Below are positions 17,761 through 25,540 of a stretch of DNA of 64,000 nt, piece after piece; position 1 is the first letter of the stretch; every line of letters starts with the position of its first letter. Where the stretch lies: NCBI RefSeq assembly GCF_003172875.1, contig NZ_QGKM01000036.1, positions 62,001 through 126,000 on the forward strand, read 5' to 3'. The translations under genes were made by a program, and so were the position numbers. Source of the DNA: Leucothrix pacifica (GTDB taxonomy: Bacteria > Pseudomonadota > Gammaproteobacteria > Thiotrichales > Thiotrichaceae). The notes below the pieces were generated by a model. That model saw nothing but the letters and a program-made list of their open reading frames with translations, had not been told where the DNA came from and made no database searches.

Positions 17761-19089
17761 GTGATCAAGATAATCACTAGCACCTGGGCACTATTCTTAG
17801 GCTTGGGGCTAATCATGCTAGGCAACGGACTACAAGGTACCCTTCTGGGTATACGCGCCACCATGGAAGGCTTTAATACCAGTGTGACCGGTTTCGTCAT
17901 GTCTGGCTACTTCTTGGGTCTGATTCTGGGCTGCTATGCCGTGCCTCACATGATCTCAAAAGTCGGCCATGTGAGAGTCTTTGGTGCTCTCGCCTCTATT
18001 GCCTCCGTATCGATTCTGATTCACGGTGTGTGGGTAGACCCCTTTTTGTGGTGGGCAATGCGTTTGGTCACAGGCTTCTCCTATGCCGGCTTATACATCG
18101 TCGTTGAAAGTTGGCTAAATGATGCCTCCGATAACTCAACGCGCGGTAAAATGCTCAGCGTCTACATGATCACCACGCTAGGCGGCATGGCGGGTGGACA
18201 GTTCCTGCTAAATATCGCCTCACCAAGAGAAATTGAGTTATTCATTCTGACATCGCTGTTAGTGAGCCTGGCCGTGGTGCCACTACTGATTTCTGCTACC
18301 CGTGGCCCAAGCTTCGATACCCATGAATCCGTGAGCATACGACAACTGTTTCAGGTCTCCCCACTCGGCGTGTTCGGCATGTTCGCCTCGGGTGTTAGTA
18401 CCGGTGCATTCTTTGGTATGGGCTCGGTATATACCACCAATCTTGGCTTCTCAGTAAAAGACGTCTCACTGTTTATGAGCGCAGTCATCCTCGGGGGCTT
18501 CCTGTTTCAGTACCCGCTGGGTTGGCTGTCTGACCAAATCGGTCGACGTAGTGTAATACTAGGCACCTGTGCAGTAGGCACCGTGGTCTGCACCTACGGT
18601 GCATTTAGCGCATCATTAGGGCCAATATTTTTCATACTAGCCGCACTGATCGGTGGCATGATCATGCCGCTGTATGCACTCTGTAGTGCCCACGTAAATG
18701 ACTACCTGAACCCACAGCAAATGGTTGCCGCCAGTGGCACATTGGTGCTAATCAACGCTACCGGTGCCGTGATAGGCTCACCACTAACAGCCACCGGTAT
18801 GGAGTTTTTTGGCCCCTCTGCCTTCTATCTGACAATTGCCAGCATGACCACCGCCGTGGTCGCCTATACACTCTGGAGAAGCAGGCAACGTGAGATACCT
18901 GTTGAAGTTACTGAGCAGGGAGACTTCGTCGTTATGGCACCAACACCATTGAGTGCGGGTCTTAACTTTGACGTCGAAGAAGAAGTGCTGGAAGAAGCTT
19001 ACAACCAAGCACCAGAAGAAGTTCAGGCAAGCTTTGAGGAGTTGACGCAGGAACTCGAAGAGCTGGCCCAATCAGAAGATGAGCAGTGA
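17761..19089 (+). CDS. MFS transporter
   Basis: This is a 442-residue major facilitator superfamily permease with 12 predicted membrane helices. The MFS A-type loop is seen in LGWLSDQIGRRSVI between helices 8 and 9, and GYFLGLILGCYAVPHMISKVGHVRVF resembles the YcaD-like group. The C-terminal 55 residues are a very acidic cytoplasmic tail rich in Glu. The start is a GTG at 17761. The substrate is unknown. Confidence 0.85.
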   Translation: MIKIITSTWALFLGLGLIMLGNGLQGTLLGIRATMEGFNTSVTGFVMSGYFLGLILGCYAVPHMISKVGHVRVFGALASIASVSILIHGVWVDPFLWWAMRLVTGFSYAGLYIVVESWLNDASDNSTRGKMLSVYMITTLGGMAGGQFLLNIASPREIELFILTSLLVSLAVVPLLISATRGPSFDTHESVSIRQLFQVSPLGVFGMFASGVSTGAFFGMGSVYTTNLGFSVKDVSLFMSAVILGGFLFQYPLGWLSDQIGRRSVILGTCAVGTVVCTYGAFSASLGPIFFILAALIGGMIMPLYALCSAHVNDYLNPQQMVAASGTLVLINATGAVIGSPLTATGMEFFGPSAFYLTIASMTTAVVAYTLWRSRQREIPVEVTEQGDFVVMAPTPLSAGLNFDVEEEVLEEAYNQAPEEVQASFEELTQELEELAQSEDEQ

Positions 19090-19178
19090 ACCCATGATCC
19101 GGTGCAAACATGATTGCGCCGGATTAATTCTCTGTATTATGCTGCTACCAACCGTTTACGATTAAATCAGGATAACTC

Positions 19179-19562
19179 ATGACTGAAAAAACTATCGTTG
19201 TCACCGAAAACGCACCCTCCGCAATCGGCCCCTACTCACAGGCCGTGACTGCAGGCAACACCACCTACATTTCAGGGCAGATCCCATTAAACCCTGAAAC
19301 CATGAAAGTCGAGACCGAAGACTTTGCAGAACAAGCGGATCAGGTGTTTCGCAATATCAAAGCCGTCGCCGAAGCAGCGGGCGGTTCTCTGGAAGACATC
19401 GTAAAGCTGAATATTTATCTGACTGACCTCAGCAATTTCGCCATGGTTAACGAAGTCATGGTGCGTTACTTCAAAGAGCCATTCCCAGCACGTGCAGCCG
19501 TTGGCATCTCTCAACTTCCACTGGGTGTACTGGTCGAAGTTGAAGGCGTAATGGTCGTATAA
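19179..19562 (+). CDS. ridA: 2-iminobutanoate/2-iminopropanoate deaminase
   Basis: This is a 127-residue RidA/YjgF protein that hydrolyses reactive enamines and imines made by PLP enzymes. It shows APSAIGPYSQAV near the N-terminus, TYISGQIPLNP, and the catalytic Arg in FPARAAVGISQLPLGVLVEVEG. It lies 3 bp upstream of alr, a PLP enzyme, so the two are probably co-translated and functionally related. Confidence 0.95.
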   Translation: MTEKTIVVTENAPSAIGPYSQAVTAGNTTYISGQIPLNPETMKVETEDFAEQADQVFRNIKAVAEAAGGSLEDIVKLNIYLTDLSNFAMVNEVMVRYFKEPFPARAAVGISQLPLGVLVEVEGVMVV

Positions 19563-19565
19563 CCC

Positions 19566-20648
19566 ATGGCCAGGCCCGCCCACGCACTGATTGACCTTGA
19601 CGCGATTCGCCACAACTACGCGCAAGCAAAAGCACTCTCACCAAACAGCAAAGCCATCGCCATCATCAAGGCAAACGCCTACGGACATGGCGCTGTCATG
19701 GTGGGAAAAGCACTATCAGCTCAGGCAGATGCATTCGGTGTGGCCTGTTTAGAAGAAGCGCTGGAACTACGCGAGTCCGGCATTGAAAACCCTATCCTGC
19801 TACTGGAAGGCATTTTCGAACCCGAAGAACTGCAGGACGTGGATCAGCACAGACTGATGATTGCTGTGGCGACTTATCGTCAGCTGCAGTGGTTGCTCGA
19901 AGCCAAACTTGAGCATCCCGTTGATGTATTCCTGAAAATGGATAGCGGCATGCACCGATTGGGCTTCGCGCCGGAAGAAACCGAAGCGGTCTATCAACAA
20001 TTAGCCCAGTGCAAACAAATCAACAGTGTGGTGCTAATGACCCACTTTGCACGGGCTGACGAAGCCGACACAAGCTTCACTGAACAACAAGTCAGTTGCT
20101 TTGATAGCGCGGTGGCTCACATTCCAGCACCTTGCGCCCTGTCCAACTCCGCAGGCATATTGTCAGACGCCAAAGCAAACCAAGCGTACATACGACCCGG
20201 CATTATGCTCTACGGTGCAACGCCAATGGGCACAGACCATGCCTCAGATGCCTTGCTAAAACCAGCGATGTCACTGCGCTCGGCCATATTCTCCATACGT
20301 GATTTACCGGTTGGAGAACGCATTGGCTACGGTGGACGGTTCGTTTGTGACCGCCCTACTCGGGTTGGTGTTGTGGCAATGGGTTATGCCGATGGCTACC
20401 CGCGACATGCTGTAGATGGCACGCCTGTTTGGGTGAATGGCCACATGAGCCGCATTATCGGCAAGGTGTCGATGGATATGCTGACGGTTGATTTAACCGA
20501 TCTGCCGCATATTAAAGAAGGTGATCCTGTGGAGCTTTGGGGTGAGCATGTCAGTGCTAATTTAGTGGCGGACCATAGTGCGACGATTGCTTATACGTTG
20601 TTTACTGGGGTGACGAGGCGGGTGCCGTTGCGGTATGTTAATGAGTAA
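19566..20648 (+). CDS. alr: alanine racemase
   Basis: This is a PLP enzyme that interconverts L- and D-alanine for peptidoglycan. The 360-residue protein has the PLP lysine in AIIKANAYGHGA (residue 35). The second catalytic base is Tyr in ERIGYGGRFV, and the MGYADGYPR block is also present. Its stop codon lies inside the core of the leftmost, degenerate attC-like site of the integron cassette array, so it marks the array's native chromosomal border. Confidence 0.95.
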   Translation: MARPAHALIDLDAIRHNYAQAKALSPNSKAIAIIKANAYGHGAVMVGKALSAQADAFGVACLEEALELRESGIENPILLLEGIFEPEELQDVDQHRLMIAVATYRQLQWLLEAKLEHPVDVFLKMDSGMHRLGFAPEETEAVYQQLAQCKQINSVVLMTHFARADEADTSFTEQQVSCFDSAVAHIPAPCALSNSAGILSDAKANQAYIRPGIMLYGATPMGTDHASDALLKPAMSLRSAIFSIRDLPVGERIGYGGRFVCDRPTRVGVVAMGYADGYPRHAVDGTPVWVNGHMSRIIGKVSMDMLTVDLTDLPHIKEGDPVELWGEHVSANLVADHSATIAYTLFTGVTRRVPLRYVNE

Positions 20649-20750
20649 CGCCTTGAATAAGACGAGCTAAAACGGCGCTTGCACCTGATCACAAAACAAG
20701 CCGAGAACTCGACGCGCGTTTATGGGGGCGCTTGGATTCATTTATTAGCA
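20643..20750 (-). repeat. degenerate terminal attC site
   Basis: This segment closes the leftmost cassette. The inverse core reads TGCTAAT, one base away from the TGCTAAC expected from the cassette's other end. The core reads GTTACTC and overlaps the alr stop. The internal stem is poor, so the site is probably inactive and marks the old array end. Confidence 0.4.
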
Positions 20751-21104
20751 CTAAATCTCTATTTCCATGGATATTATCGGGATCATTCTAGTCAGTGCGG
20801 AGACTAAGCGATCATACCCATCATCGATTTCCGAAAACCGAACCAGAACATTGTTAGTGCGTTGTTGGCCGTAAGAAACTCTGAATACATTTTTAGATAA
20901 GGATGCAGAAATTGCTCTATTGTGGCCTATCAGTTCTTCTCGGTGGCTTTCAAAGTAGCATTCGCCACGGTCGGGAACTTCAAATTGCGCTTGAATCATG
21001 AAATAGGGTTCATCCTCTGCATCTAAGTCGTCATGAAACAAAACTTGATAATAATCCCCTTCTATAGAGATGGATGCCTTTTTGAAATCAAATTCGCTAA
21101 TCAT
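20751..21104 (-). CDS. hypothetical cassette protein
   Basis: This is a 117-residue acidic protein beginning MISEFDFKKASISIEGDYYQ, with beta-strand-rich sequence ending in IISMEIEI. I recognise no family. It is the second of two overlapping genes in the leftmost cassette. Its start overlaps the end of the preceding 78-residue gene by 8 bp, so the two are probably translated together. Confidence 0.6.
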   Translation of the reverse strand: MISEFDFKKASISIEGDYYQVLFHDDLDAEDEPYFMIQAQFEVPDRGECYFESHREELIGHNRAISASLSKNVFRVSYGQQRTNNVLVRFSEIDDGYDRLVSALTRMIPIISMEIEI

Positions 21105-21333
21105 TATCGTTTGAATCTATATATTCCCACATTTCATTTTGGTGTAACCAAATCGGATCAGCGCTCTGCCTGATAAATTCGTCTGCATCCATTCCGTCTA
21201 TCGTCGGTGGGCGATTAATGCGAACCTGCTTACCGTTCATAAAAACCCACATGTATTTCTTCTGCCGCTCCTGCTTGGCCTTTTTCCTTGCCCGCTTTTG
21301 AGCCGCTGTCAGTTTCTTTCTTGACTTCGTCAT
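21097..21333 (-). CDS. hypothetical basic cassette protein
   Basis: This is a 78-residue protein with a very basic N-terminus (KSRKKLTAAQKRARKKAKQE) followed by YMWVFMNGKQVRINRPP and an acidic end. It resembles small nucleic-acid-binding proteins in charge pattern only. It is the first gene in the leftmost cassette, starting just after the attC core at 21350-21356. Confidence 0.55.
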   Translation of the reverse strand: MTKSRKKLTAAQKRARKKAKQERQKKYMWVFMNGKQVRINRPPTIDGMDADEFIRQSADPIWLHQNEMWEYIDSNDND

Positions 21334-21349
21334 TCGTTCTGCGTTCTTG

Positions 21350-21440
21350 TGCTAACGCTTTGCTCAGCGGCAATAAAATGCGGGGCGACGAGGTACGAGG
21401 AGCTCCGCTTTTTGATGTCCACTGTAGCTATTTGTTAGCA
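21350..21440 (-). repeat. attC recombination site
   Basis: Read on the minus strand the site begins with inverse core TGCTAAC and ends with core GTTAGCA. An imperfect inverted repeat lies between them. The 201-residue cassette gene ends inside it. Confidence 0.85.
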
Positions 21441-22033
21441 TTTATTCGTTTAAGACAGATTGCAAGCTTCTTTGCTTGGGAAAGAGGAAGAAATTCTTGA
21501 AAAGCTAGCAATTCATCTGCTGCCTCTGAATATTTCTTTTGCTTGAATGCTGTTCCTGCCCTTGCAATAGCTCTTTTCATCTCCAATTCTCTATCGTGCT
21601 CTTCCCATGCCTTTATGTTATTTTCCTTCCATTTTTTTTCAAGATTTTGCAGCAACTGAAATTCGCTCCAATCATTATGAAGAAAGTTTTTTCCGAAGCT
21701 TTTCAAACACAATGCCTGATAACGAATATCTCCTATCTGGCCTCGACCTAACCCTTGACGTTTTTCCTCCCAGAATCCTTCTGGAACCAAGTGAAAAAAA
21801 GGCACAGTGCATCCGTTTTTATCTCTAATGTCTATACCGGCAGAAAACCCGTAAGAGTAACCTGCCACAATGATACGCCAGCCACTTTTTTCAAAATACA
21901 CTTCATATGGGTTTGCGTACTTCTCTTCAGGCGGCTCAACTTCGGTAAAACCATAATCTTCTTGCAGAAAACCAAATTCTGCCCTACAGGCAGCTTTGAA
22001 CTCATTTAATGTTGGTGCAGTTGCTTCTTCCAT
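21428..22033 (-). CDS. hypothetical cassette protein, 201 aa
   Basis: This is a 201-residue protein. The N-terminal part has EFKAACRAEFGFLQEDYGFTE and a beta-rich stretch YEVYFEKSGWRIIVAGYSYG. The C-terminal third is helical and charged. The layout resembles small cassette-encoded proteins of unknown role; I cannot name a domain. The last codons (Asn-Ala-Asn-Lys-stop) are supplied by the attC inverse core. Confidence 0.6.
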   Translation of the reverse strand: MEEATAPTLNEFKAACRAEFGFLQEDYGFTEVEPPEEKYANPYEVYFEKSGWRIIVAGYSYGFSAGIDIRDKNGCTVPFFHLVPEGFWEEKRQGLGRGQIGDIRYQALCLKSFGKNFLHNDWSEFQLLQNLEKKWKENNIKAWEEHDRELEMKRAIARAGTAFKQKKYSEAADELLAFQEFLPLSQAKKLAICLKRINANK

Positions 22034-22035
22034 TT

Positions 22036-22146
22036 TGCTAACGCCCAGCTAAGCCGCCGGAACGGAGTTGATTGTTTTGTGCGAGCGTAGCGGAAAAGCA
22101 CAAAACGAGCAACGCAGTGGAGGCCGGTTTGAGCTGTTTGTTAACT
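22036..22146 (-). repeat. attC recombination site
   Basis: Inverse core AGTTAAC at the gene-proximal end and core GTTAGCA at the other, with a long imperfect stem (GAGC and GCCGGTTT blocks pairing with AAGCCGCC). Its core is complementary to the inverse core of the cassette to the left. Confidence 0.88.
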
Positions 22147-22524
22147 GTAATACGGACCGGACCATACGTAGCCTTGTTTTTTTGTTTTAAAGCCATCTTC
22201 GATTAGTTGAGTGCCACCACCTTTCATTGAGCTACCCCACATAAATATTTTGTCGCTGAACATATCTTTAAGGTATTCAGAGACTTCTGTGACTATTTCT
22301 TTGACCTCATCTGGATTGCCAGACTTTTCATTGAAATAGCCACAATGCCAATGAGTGAAATTGCCAATAAAAACTGTAAGCTCATCATAGTCATCTTGTA
22401 TATCGATGCTACCGACTTCATTACAAACTGGAGGAATAGAAATAAGCTTTTTCTCATCATCGGTGCTAAATTGCAGCGACGGAAATTGCGACTCTATTTC
22501 CTTTTTCATTGCTTCGTAGAGCAT
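22141..22524 (-). CDS. hypothetical cassette protein, 127 aa
   Basis: This is a 127-residue alpha/beta protein with LYEAMKKEIESQFPSLQFST at its N-terminus and YDELTVFIGNFTHWHCGYFN in the middle. No family is recognised. It ends inside the attC at 22036-22146. A GAGGAATC sequence just before the ATG is a fair ribosome binding site. Confidence 0.6.
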   Translation of the reverse strand: MLYEAMKKEIESQFPSLQFSTDDEKKLISIPPVCNEVGSIDIQDDYDELTVFIGNFTHWHCGYFNEKSGNPDEVKEIVTEVSEYLKDMFSDKIFMWGSSMKGGGTQLIEDGFKTKKQGYVWSGPYYS

Positions 22525-22538
22525 GATTCCTCTTTTAC

Positions 22539-22678
22539 AGTTAACGCCGCAATAAGCGGAATTTTAACGATTGGATTAATTTTGCTAGCGTAAGCGAACA
22601 GCAAAATTGATACAAGCGGTAAAATTTCCGGCGGAGGGGCCGAAGGCGCCGGAGCGTACTTGATTGCCATTGTTATGT
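22539..22678 (-). repeat. attC recombination site (long type, 140 bp)
   Basis: Inverse core ACATAAC, core GTTAACT, with extended complementary arms such as TTTTACCGCTTGTATCAA pairing with TTAATCCAATCGTTAAAA. It belongs to the same long subtype as the attC at 23290. Confidence 0.92.
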
Positions 22679-22694
22679 GTAAAACAGTTGTACT

Positions 22695-23030
22695 TCAAGG
22701 TTGAAACGGAATATGTTTAACTTCAATAACTTTACCGTAACCCATTATTTTATTTGCCTCGCAAATATGCCAGCAATAACCGGGCTTAAATTCCTCAATA
22801 TCTACTGAAGCAATAATGAAGTTACCGCGTGCTTTGCATGTTACTCCAGGCTTCAGTATATCTGTATCGATAAAATCGAGCTGCCCCATAAAGCAGTAAT
22901 CACGCCCAGGCATCCAGTGGTTTGGCCTAACGCCAGAAGAATAACCCTTTCGCTCTCTCATACAAGATTCATAGAGCCCAACTTCAACAATGGCGCTTAT
23001 ATTTTTTGTTTCTAAATCTTCGACTCTCAT
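22695..23030 (-). CDS. EF-Tu domain III-like cassette protein
   Basis: This is a 111-residue protein whose pattern resembles the C-terminal beta-barrel of elongation factor Tu. RKGYSSGVRPNHW corresponds to the TPFFSGYRPQFY region, and CWHICEANKIMGYGKVIEV to the FAIREGGRTVGAGVV end. GTPase and second domains are absent. Standalone barrels of this kind could bind tRNA or mimic EF-Tu, but the role is unknown. The resemblance is by eye. Confidence 0.5.
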   Translation of the reverse strand: MRVEDLETKNISAIVEVGLYESCMRERKGYSSGVRPNHWMPGRDYCFMGQLDFIDTDILKPGVTCKARGNFIIASVDIEEFKPGYCWHICEANKIMGYGKVIEVKHIPFQP

Positions 23031-23033
23031 GAC

Positions 23034-23156
23034 ACATAACAGCTTATTCTACGAACAAAGTTCGTAAAACAATCACGAACTTTGGCCGCATATCTCCAAA
23101 CGGTAAAAAAATTACACGTTAATTTTCAACCGCTTACCATTTTGGTCGTGTTATAT
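23034..23156 (-). repeat. attC-like site, divergent
   Basis: Core GTTATGT matches the other end of the neighbouring cassette. The inverse core ATATAAC is less perfect. The arms contain an ACGAAC...GTTCGT hairpin. It closes a cassette that has no visible gene. Confidence 0.55.
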
Positions 23157-23289
23157 CACGAACCTTTTTACAAGGTTATTGTGACAAGAAACATGCACAA
23201 CTAAAACTGTATATAAACACAGTTAACAGCAGTATTTGAAAAATATTTTTGATTTAGAGAGGAAATTAAGAAACGGAGGGTGACGAGAC
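23157..23289 (-). other. gene-less cassette body
   Basis: This stretch of about 130 bp between two attC sites holds no reading frame of note on either strand. It contains a short AACCTT...AAGGTT inverted repeat at 23161-23177. Cassettes without genes are known to carry promoters or small RNAs; nothing here decides between these. Confidence 0.5.
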
Positions 23290-23419
23290 GCATAACGCCG
23301 CAATGTGCGGAATTTTACTTGTTGGATTGATTTGGGTTAGCGTAGCGACAAACCCTAATTGATACAACGGGTAAAATTTCCCAGCGTGCGAAGCACGCGG
23401 CACGATTGCCTTGTTATGA
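23290..23419 (-). repeat. attC recombination site (long type, 130 bp)
   Basis: Inverse core TCATAAC, core GTTATGC. The arms pair strongly (AAGGCAATCGTGCCGCG against CCGCACATTGCGGC). An inner GGGTTAGCG / CGACAAACCC pair is also seen. Confidence 0.95.
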
Positions 23420-23429
23420 GCTAAAACAT

Positions 23430-23705
23430 TCAGGTACTGTACTTTTGTAGACCAGTGCTTACGTCATACTCAATGAACTTGAGCGAATTAGAATTATGAC
23501 GAACGAGTGCCGACTGCCAAATATCCTTTGCTGAAAGCAAAGCATCGAGTACTTTTTCGTACTTTGGGTGGTTTTGATATGCGTTTAGTTGATCTAGCAG
23601 ACTAAGACACGTACGCAACCTATCGGCAGCGTATGTACCTCCGCACTGCATGGCACTCTCTCTAGTCTCTAAGATTCGCTTCAATTGATCTATTAAATCA
23701 TCCAT
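23430..23705 (-). CDS. hypothetical helical cassette protein, 91 aa
   Basis: This is a 91-residue, probably all-helical protein starting MDDLIDQLKRILETRESAMQ, with LRTCLSLLDQLNAYQNHPKY in the middle. No family is recognised. It is the only gene of its cassette. Confidence 0.6.
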   Translation of the reverse strand: MDDLIDQLKRILETRESAMQCGGTYAADRLRTCLSLLDQLNAYQNHPKYEKVLDALLSAKDIWQSALVRHNSNSLKFIEYDVSTGLQKYST

Positions 23706-23736
23706 ATATTAAAACCAATAGCATAGACCACGCGAC

Positions 23737-23808
23737 GCATAACGCCGCCAGCAGGAGCAGACAACCCGCGCGGCGGTTTGGCTGTCCCTCTGGCTGGCTT
23801 TGTTATCT
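23737..23808 (-). repeat. attC recombination site
   Basis: A short 72-bp site with inverse core AGATAAC and core GTTATGC. Paired arms include AAAGCCAGCC with GCTGGCGGC. Confidence 0.88.
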
Positions 23809-23811
23809 GTT

Positions 23812-24426
23812 TTAGTCATTTAGTTCTACGAAATTGCCGTGTTCATCTTTTGCGAAAGCAACTCCCGGCTCTCGCTCTAGTAGTGCAAGAATACTGTCAT
23901 CTTCGCGAAGCACTGCACCTAACGAGACATACGATGAGTTATCTGAATCATCCATGTACTCATCTGTCTCGTCACCAGCAGTAAACCTCCAGCCACTATC
24001 ATCATCGTAATCTGGTTCTTCACGATATAGGTAACCAACTGGTCTCCCTTCATAAAGGATATTGTTCGTTACGAAGCAACGCTTGATGTACTTTTCGGTT
24101 ATTGAAGGAATTGGGTCGTCTAGGTCTGTATCAATGATATGGCATTCGCTAAATTCAATTGGATCCTTATGCTTTATGTCCTTTATATATGCTGGGTCAT
24201 TGTCTAAGTAACCTGAATACATTCCATCCTTAACATCGGTAATTTCTACCCACATTCTCTCTGCTCTAGGAGCTTCGGGGTCATCAGATTCAAACTCAAA
24301 TATTAACTTGGCCTGATTCCCGACTTGCAACTGTGACACAACTTCGCTTGATGGCTTGTAAAAGGTGCACGGGAACTCTTCTGCAATCTTCTGAGCATCT
24401 TCCAATTTCCAACTTCTATCTTGCAC
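23812..24426 (-). CDS. DUF2314-DUF2185 (Imm33-like) fusion protein
   Basis: This is a 204-residue acidic protein with two domains. Residues 25-100 resemble DUF2314 (LIFEFESDDPEAPRAERMWV and then SGYLDNDPAYI). Residues 110-200 match DUF2185/Imm33-like immunity proteins (RCFVTNNILYEGRPVGYLYR and DSGWRFTAGDETDEYMDD). Such domains are predicted immunity proteins against polymorphic toxins. It stands alone in its cassette, so it may be an orphan immunity gene. Confidence 0.7.
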   Translation of the reverse strand: MQDRSWKLEDAQKIAEEFPCTFYKPSSEVVSQLQVGNQAKLIFEFESDDPEAPRAERMWVEITDVKDGMYSGYLDNDPAYIKDIKHKDPIEFSECHIIDTDLDDPIPSITEKYIKRCFVTNNILYEGRPVGYLYREEPDYDDDSGWRFTAGDETDEYMDDSDNSSYVSLGAVLREDDSILALLEREPGVAFAKDEHGNFVELND

Positions 24427-24447
24427 GATCTCTCCGTTCTTGATTAC

Positions 24448-24504
24448 AGATAACGCCGCAAGAAGCGGTAAGCTTTACTTATCCGCATACTTGCCTTGTT
24501 AGTA
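24448..24504 (-). repeat. attC recombination site (short type, 57 bp)
   Basis: Inverse core TACTAAC, core GTTATCT. The arms CAAGGCAAGTATGCGGATAA and GCTTCTTGCGGC pair around a small loop. Confidence 0.9.
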
Positions 24505-24509
24505 TTCAG

Positions 24510-25376
24510 CTATTTACTAATCTCTGAAAGCAAATCAGGGTTAATGACAAGATTTCTGACGCCGTGCGCATGATCTTCATCAAATACGTTACCTGTACAC
24601 CACGTTTTAACGGTTTCTACATTGACCTTGGCTATTTTAGGTCGGACACTCCAAGAAACTTGTAAAGGAGAGCCTATTTCGTTATAGCTAGGGCCAGTGG
24701 TTGATCCAGTATACTGAACTGGTTTACCGGTATTAGATGGAATATTAATCGCTTGGTGAAAGCCATTAACGTTATCAATTTTAGTTAGCTCACCAAAATC
24801 AAGAGCACTTTTGTCGTTAACAAGAACATATACTTGAGTTTCTACACGTAATTGAGGGTTCTTGATTGAGTCACTTAGACACGAACCCAAAGTGGGACCA
24901 GGTTTAACCTGCGCGGTTGAATGGACATAGTGGAGCTCAATAGTATCACCAGAATTAAGTTCACCAAACGTACTAGGGCAAGCTCCCTGCGCAAGGGGCT
25001 TGAGCTCGGACTCATTTAATTTCCCCGCATATTTAAAGCCAGTTTGAAAGCCTTTTCCATTGCCATTGCCTGCATATTGAGTGAATTCCCCACCTTTATG
25101 CTCTGCATTTTTGTGAAAATGAATATTGCATAAATTCATTGCTGTGTAAGCAGGTGCGGCGCTAAATAATCGCTTATTTTTGCCTTCATAAACATCAATA
25201 TCACGCGGAGATTGCGGCCCAAACCCAGCACCTCTGGTGTTTTTTTCTAATAAAGCTCGTTGATCTTCAATCACGGTGTCCGGAACAAATTTATCATGAG
25301 TTTCTTTAGCATATATACTCAATGGAACGAGCAGGAGCATTGTGCATGGGATTAAAAAATTTAAATTGTTTTTCAC
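24510..25376 (-). CDS. probable secreted delta-class carbonic anhydrase
   Basis: This is a 288-residue exported protein with a cleavable signal peptide (residues 1-23, ending SIYAKE). The central part shows CNIHFHKNAEHKGGEF and IELHYVHSTAQVKPG, two His-rich blocks. RVETQVYVLVND follows. This pattern matches the CA_like/delta-class carbonic anhydrase family as I recall it, with His residues for zinc. The enzyme would hydrate CO2 in the periplasm. The start codon is GTG at 25376, chosen because it begins the signal peptide. It is alone in its cassette. Confidence 0.68.
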   Translation of the reverse strand: MKNNLNFLIPCTMLLLVPLSIYAKETHDKFVPDTVIEDQRALLEKNTRGAGFGPQSPRDIDVYEGKNKRLFSAAPAYTAMNLCNIHFHKNAEHKGGEFTQYAGNGNGKGFQTGFKYAGKLNESELKPLAQGACPSTFGELNSGDTIELHYVHSTAQVKPGPTLGSCLSDSIKNPQLRVETQVYVLVNDKSALDFGELTKIDNVNGFHQAINIPSNTGKPVQYTGSTTGPSYNEIGSPLQVSWSVRPKIAKVNVETVKTWCTGNVFDEDHAHGVRNLVINPDLLSEISK

Positions 25377-25423
25377 AATAATTATCCTCTATTTAATGGA
25401 AAGTTGATATTTTCATAAGGTAC

Positions 25424-25493
25424 TACTAACGCCGCGCTCACCGGCAAATTGGAGCGTAGTGGAAATTTGTCCGAGTGCAGCGCCTTGTTAGTG
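25424..25493 (-). repeat. attC recombination site (70 bp)
   Basis: Inverse core CACTAAC, core GTTAGTA. The arms AAGGCGCTGCACTCGG and CCGGTGAGCGCGGC pair well. It closes the 4-kb Gabija cassette. Confidence 0.95.
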
Positions 25494-25540
25494 CTAACAC
25501 CAGGAATACAAAACAAATCATACATTTGTGTGAAGTTTCT

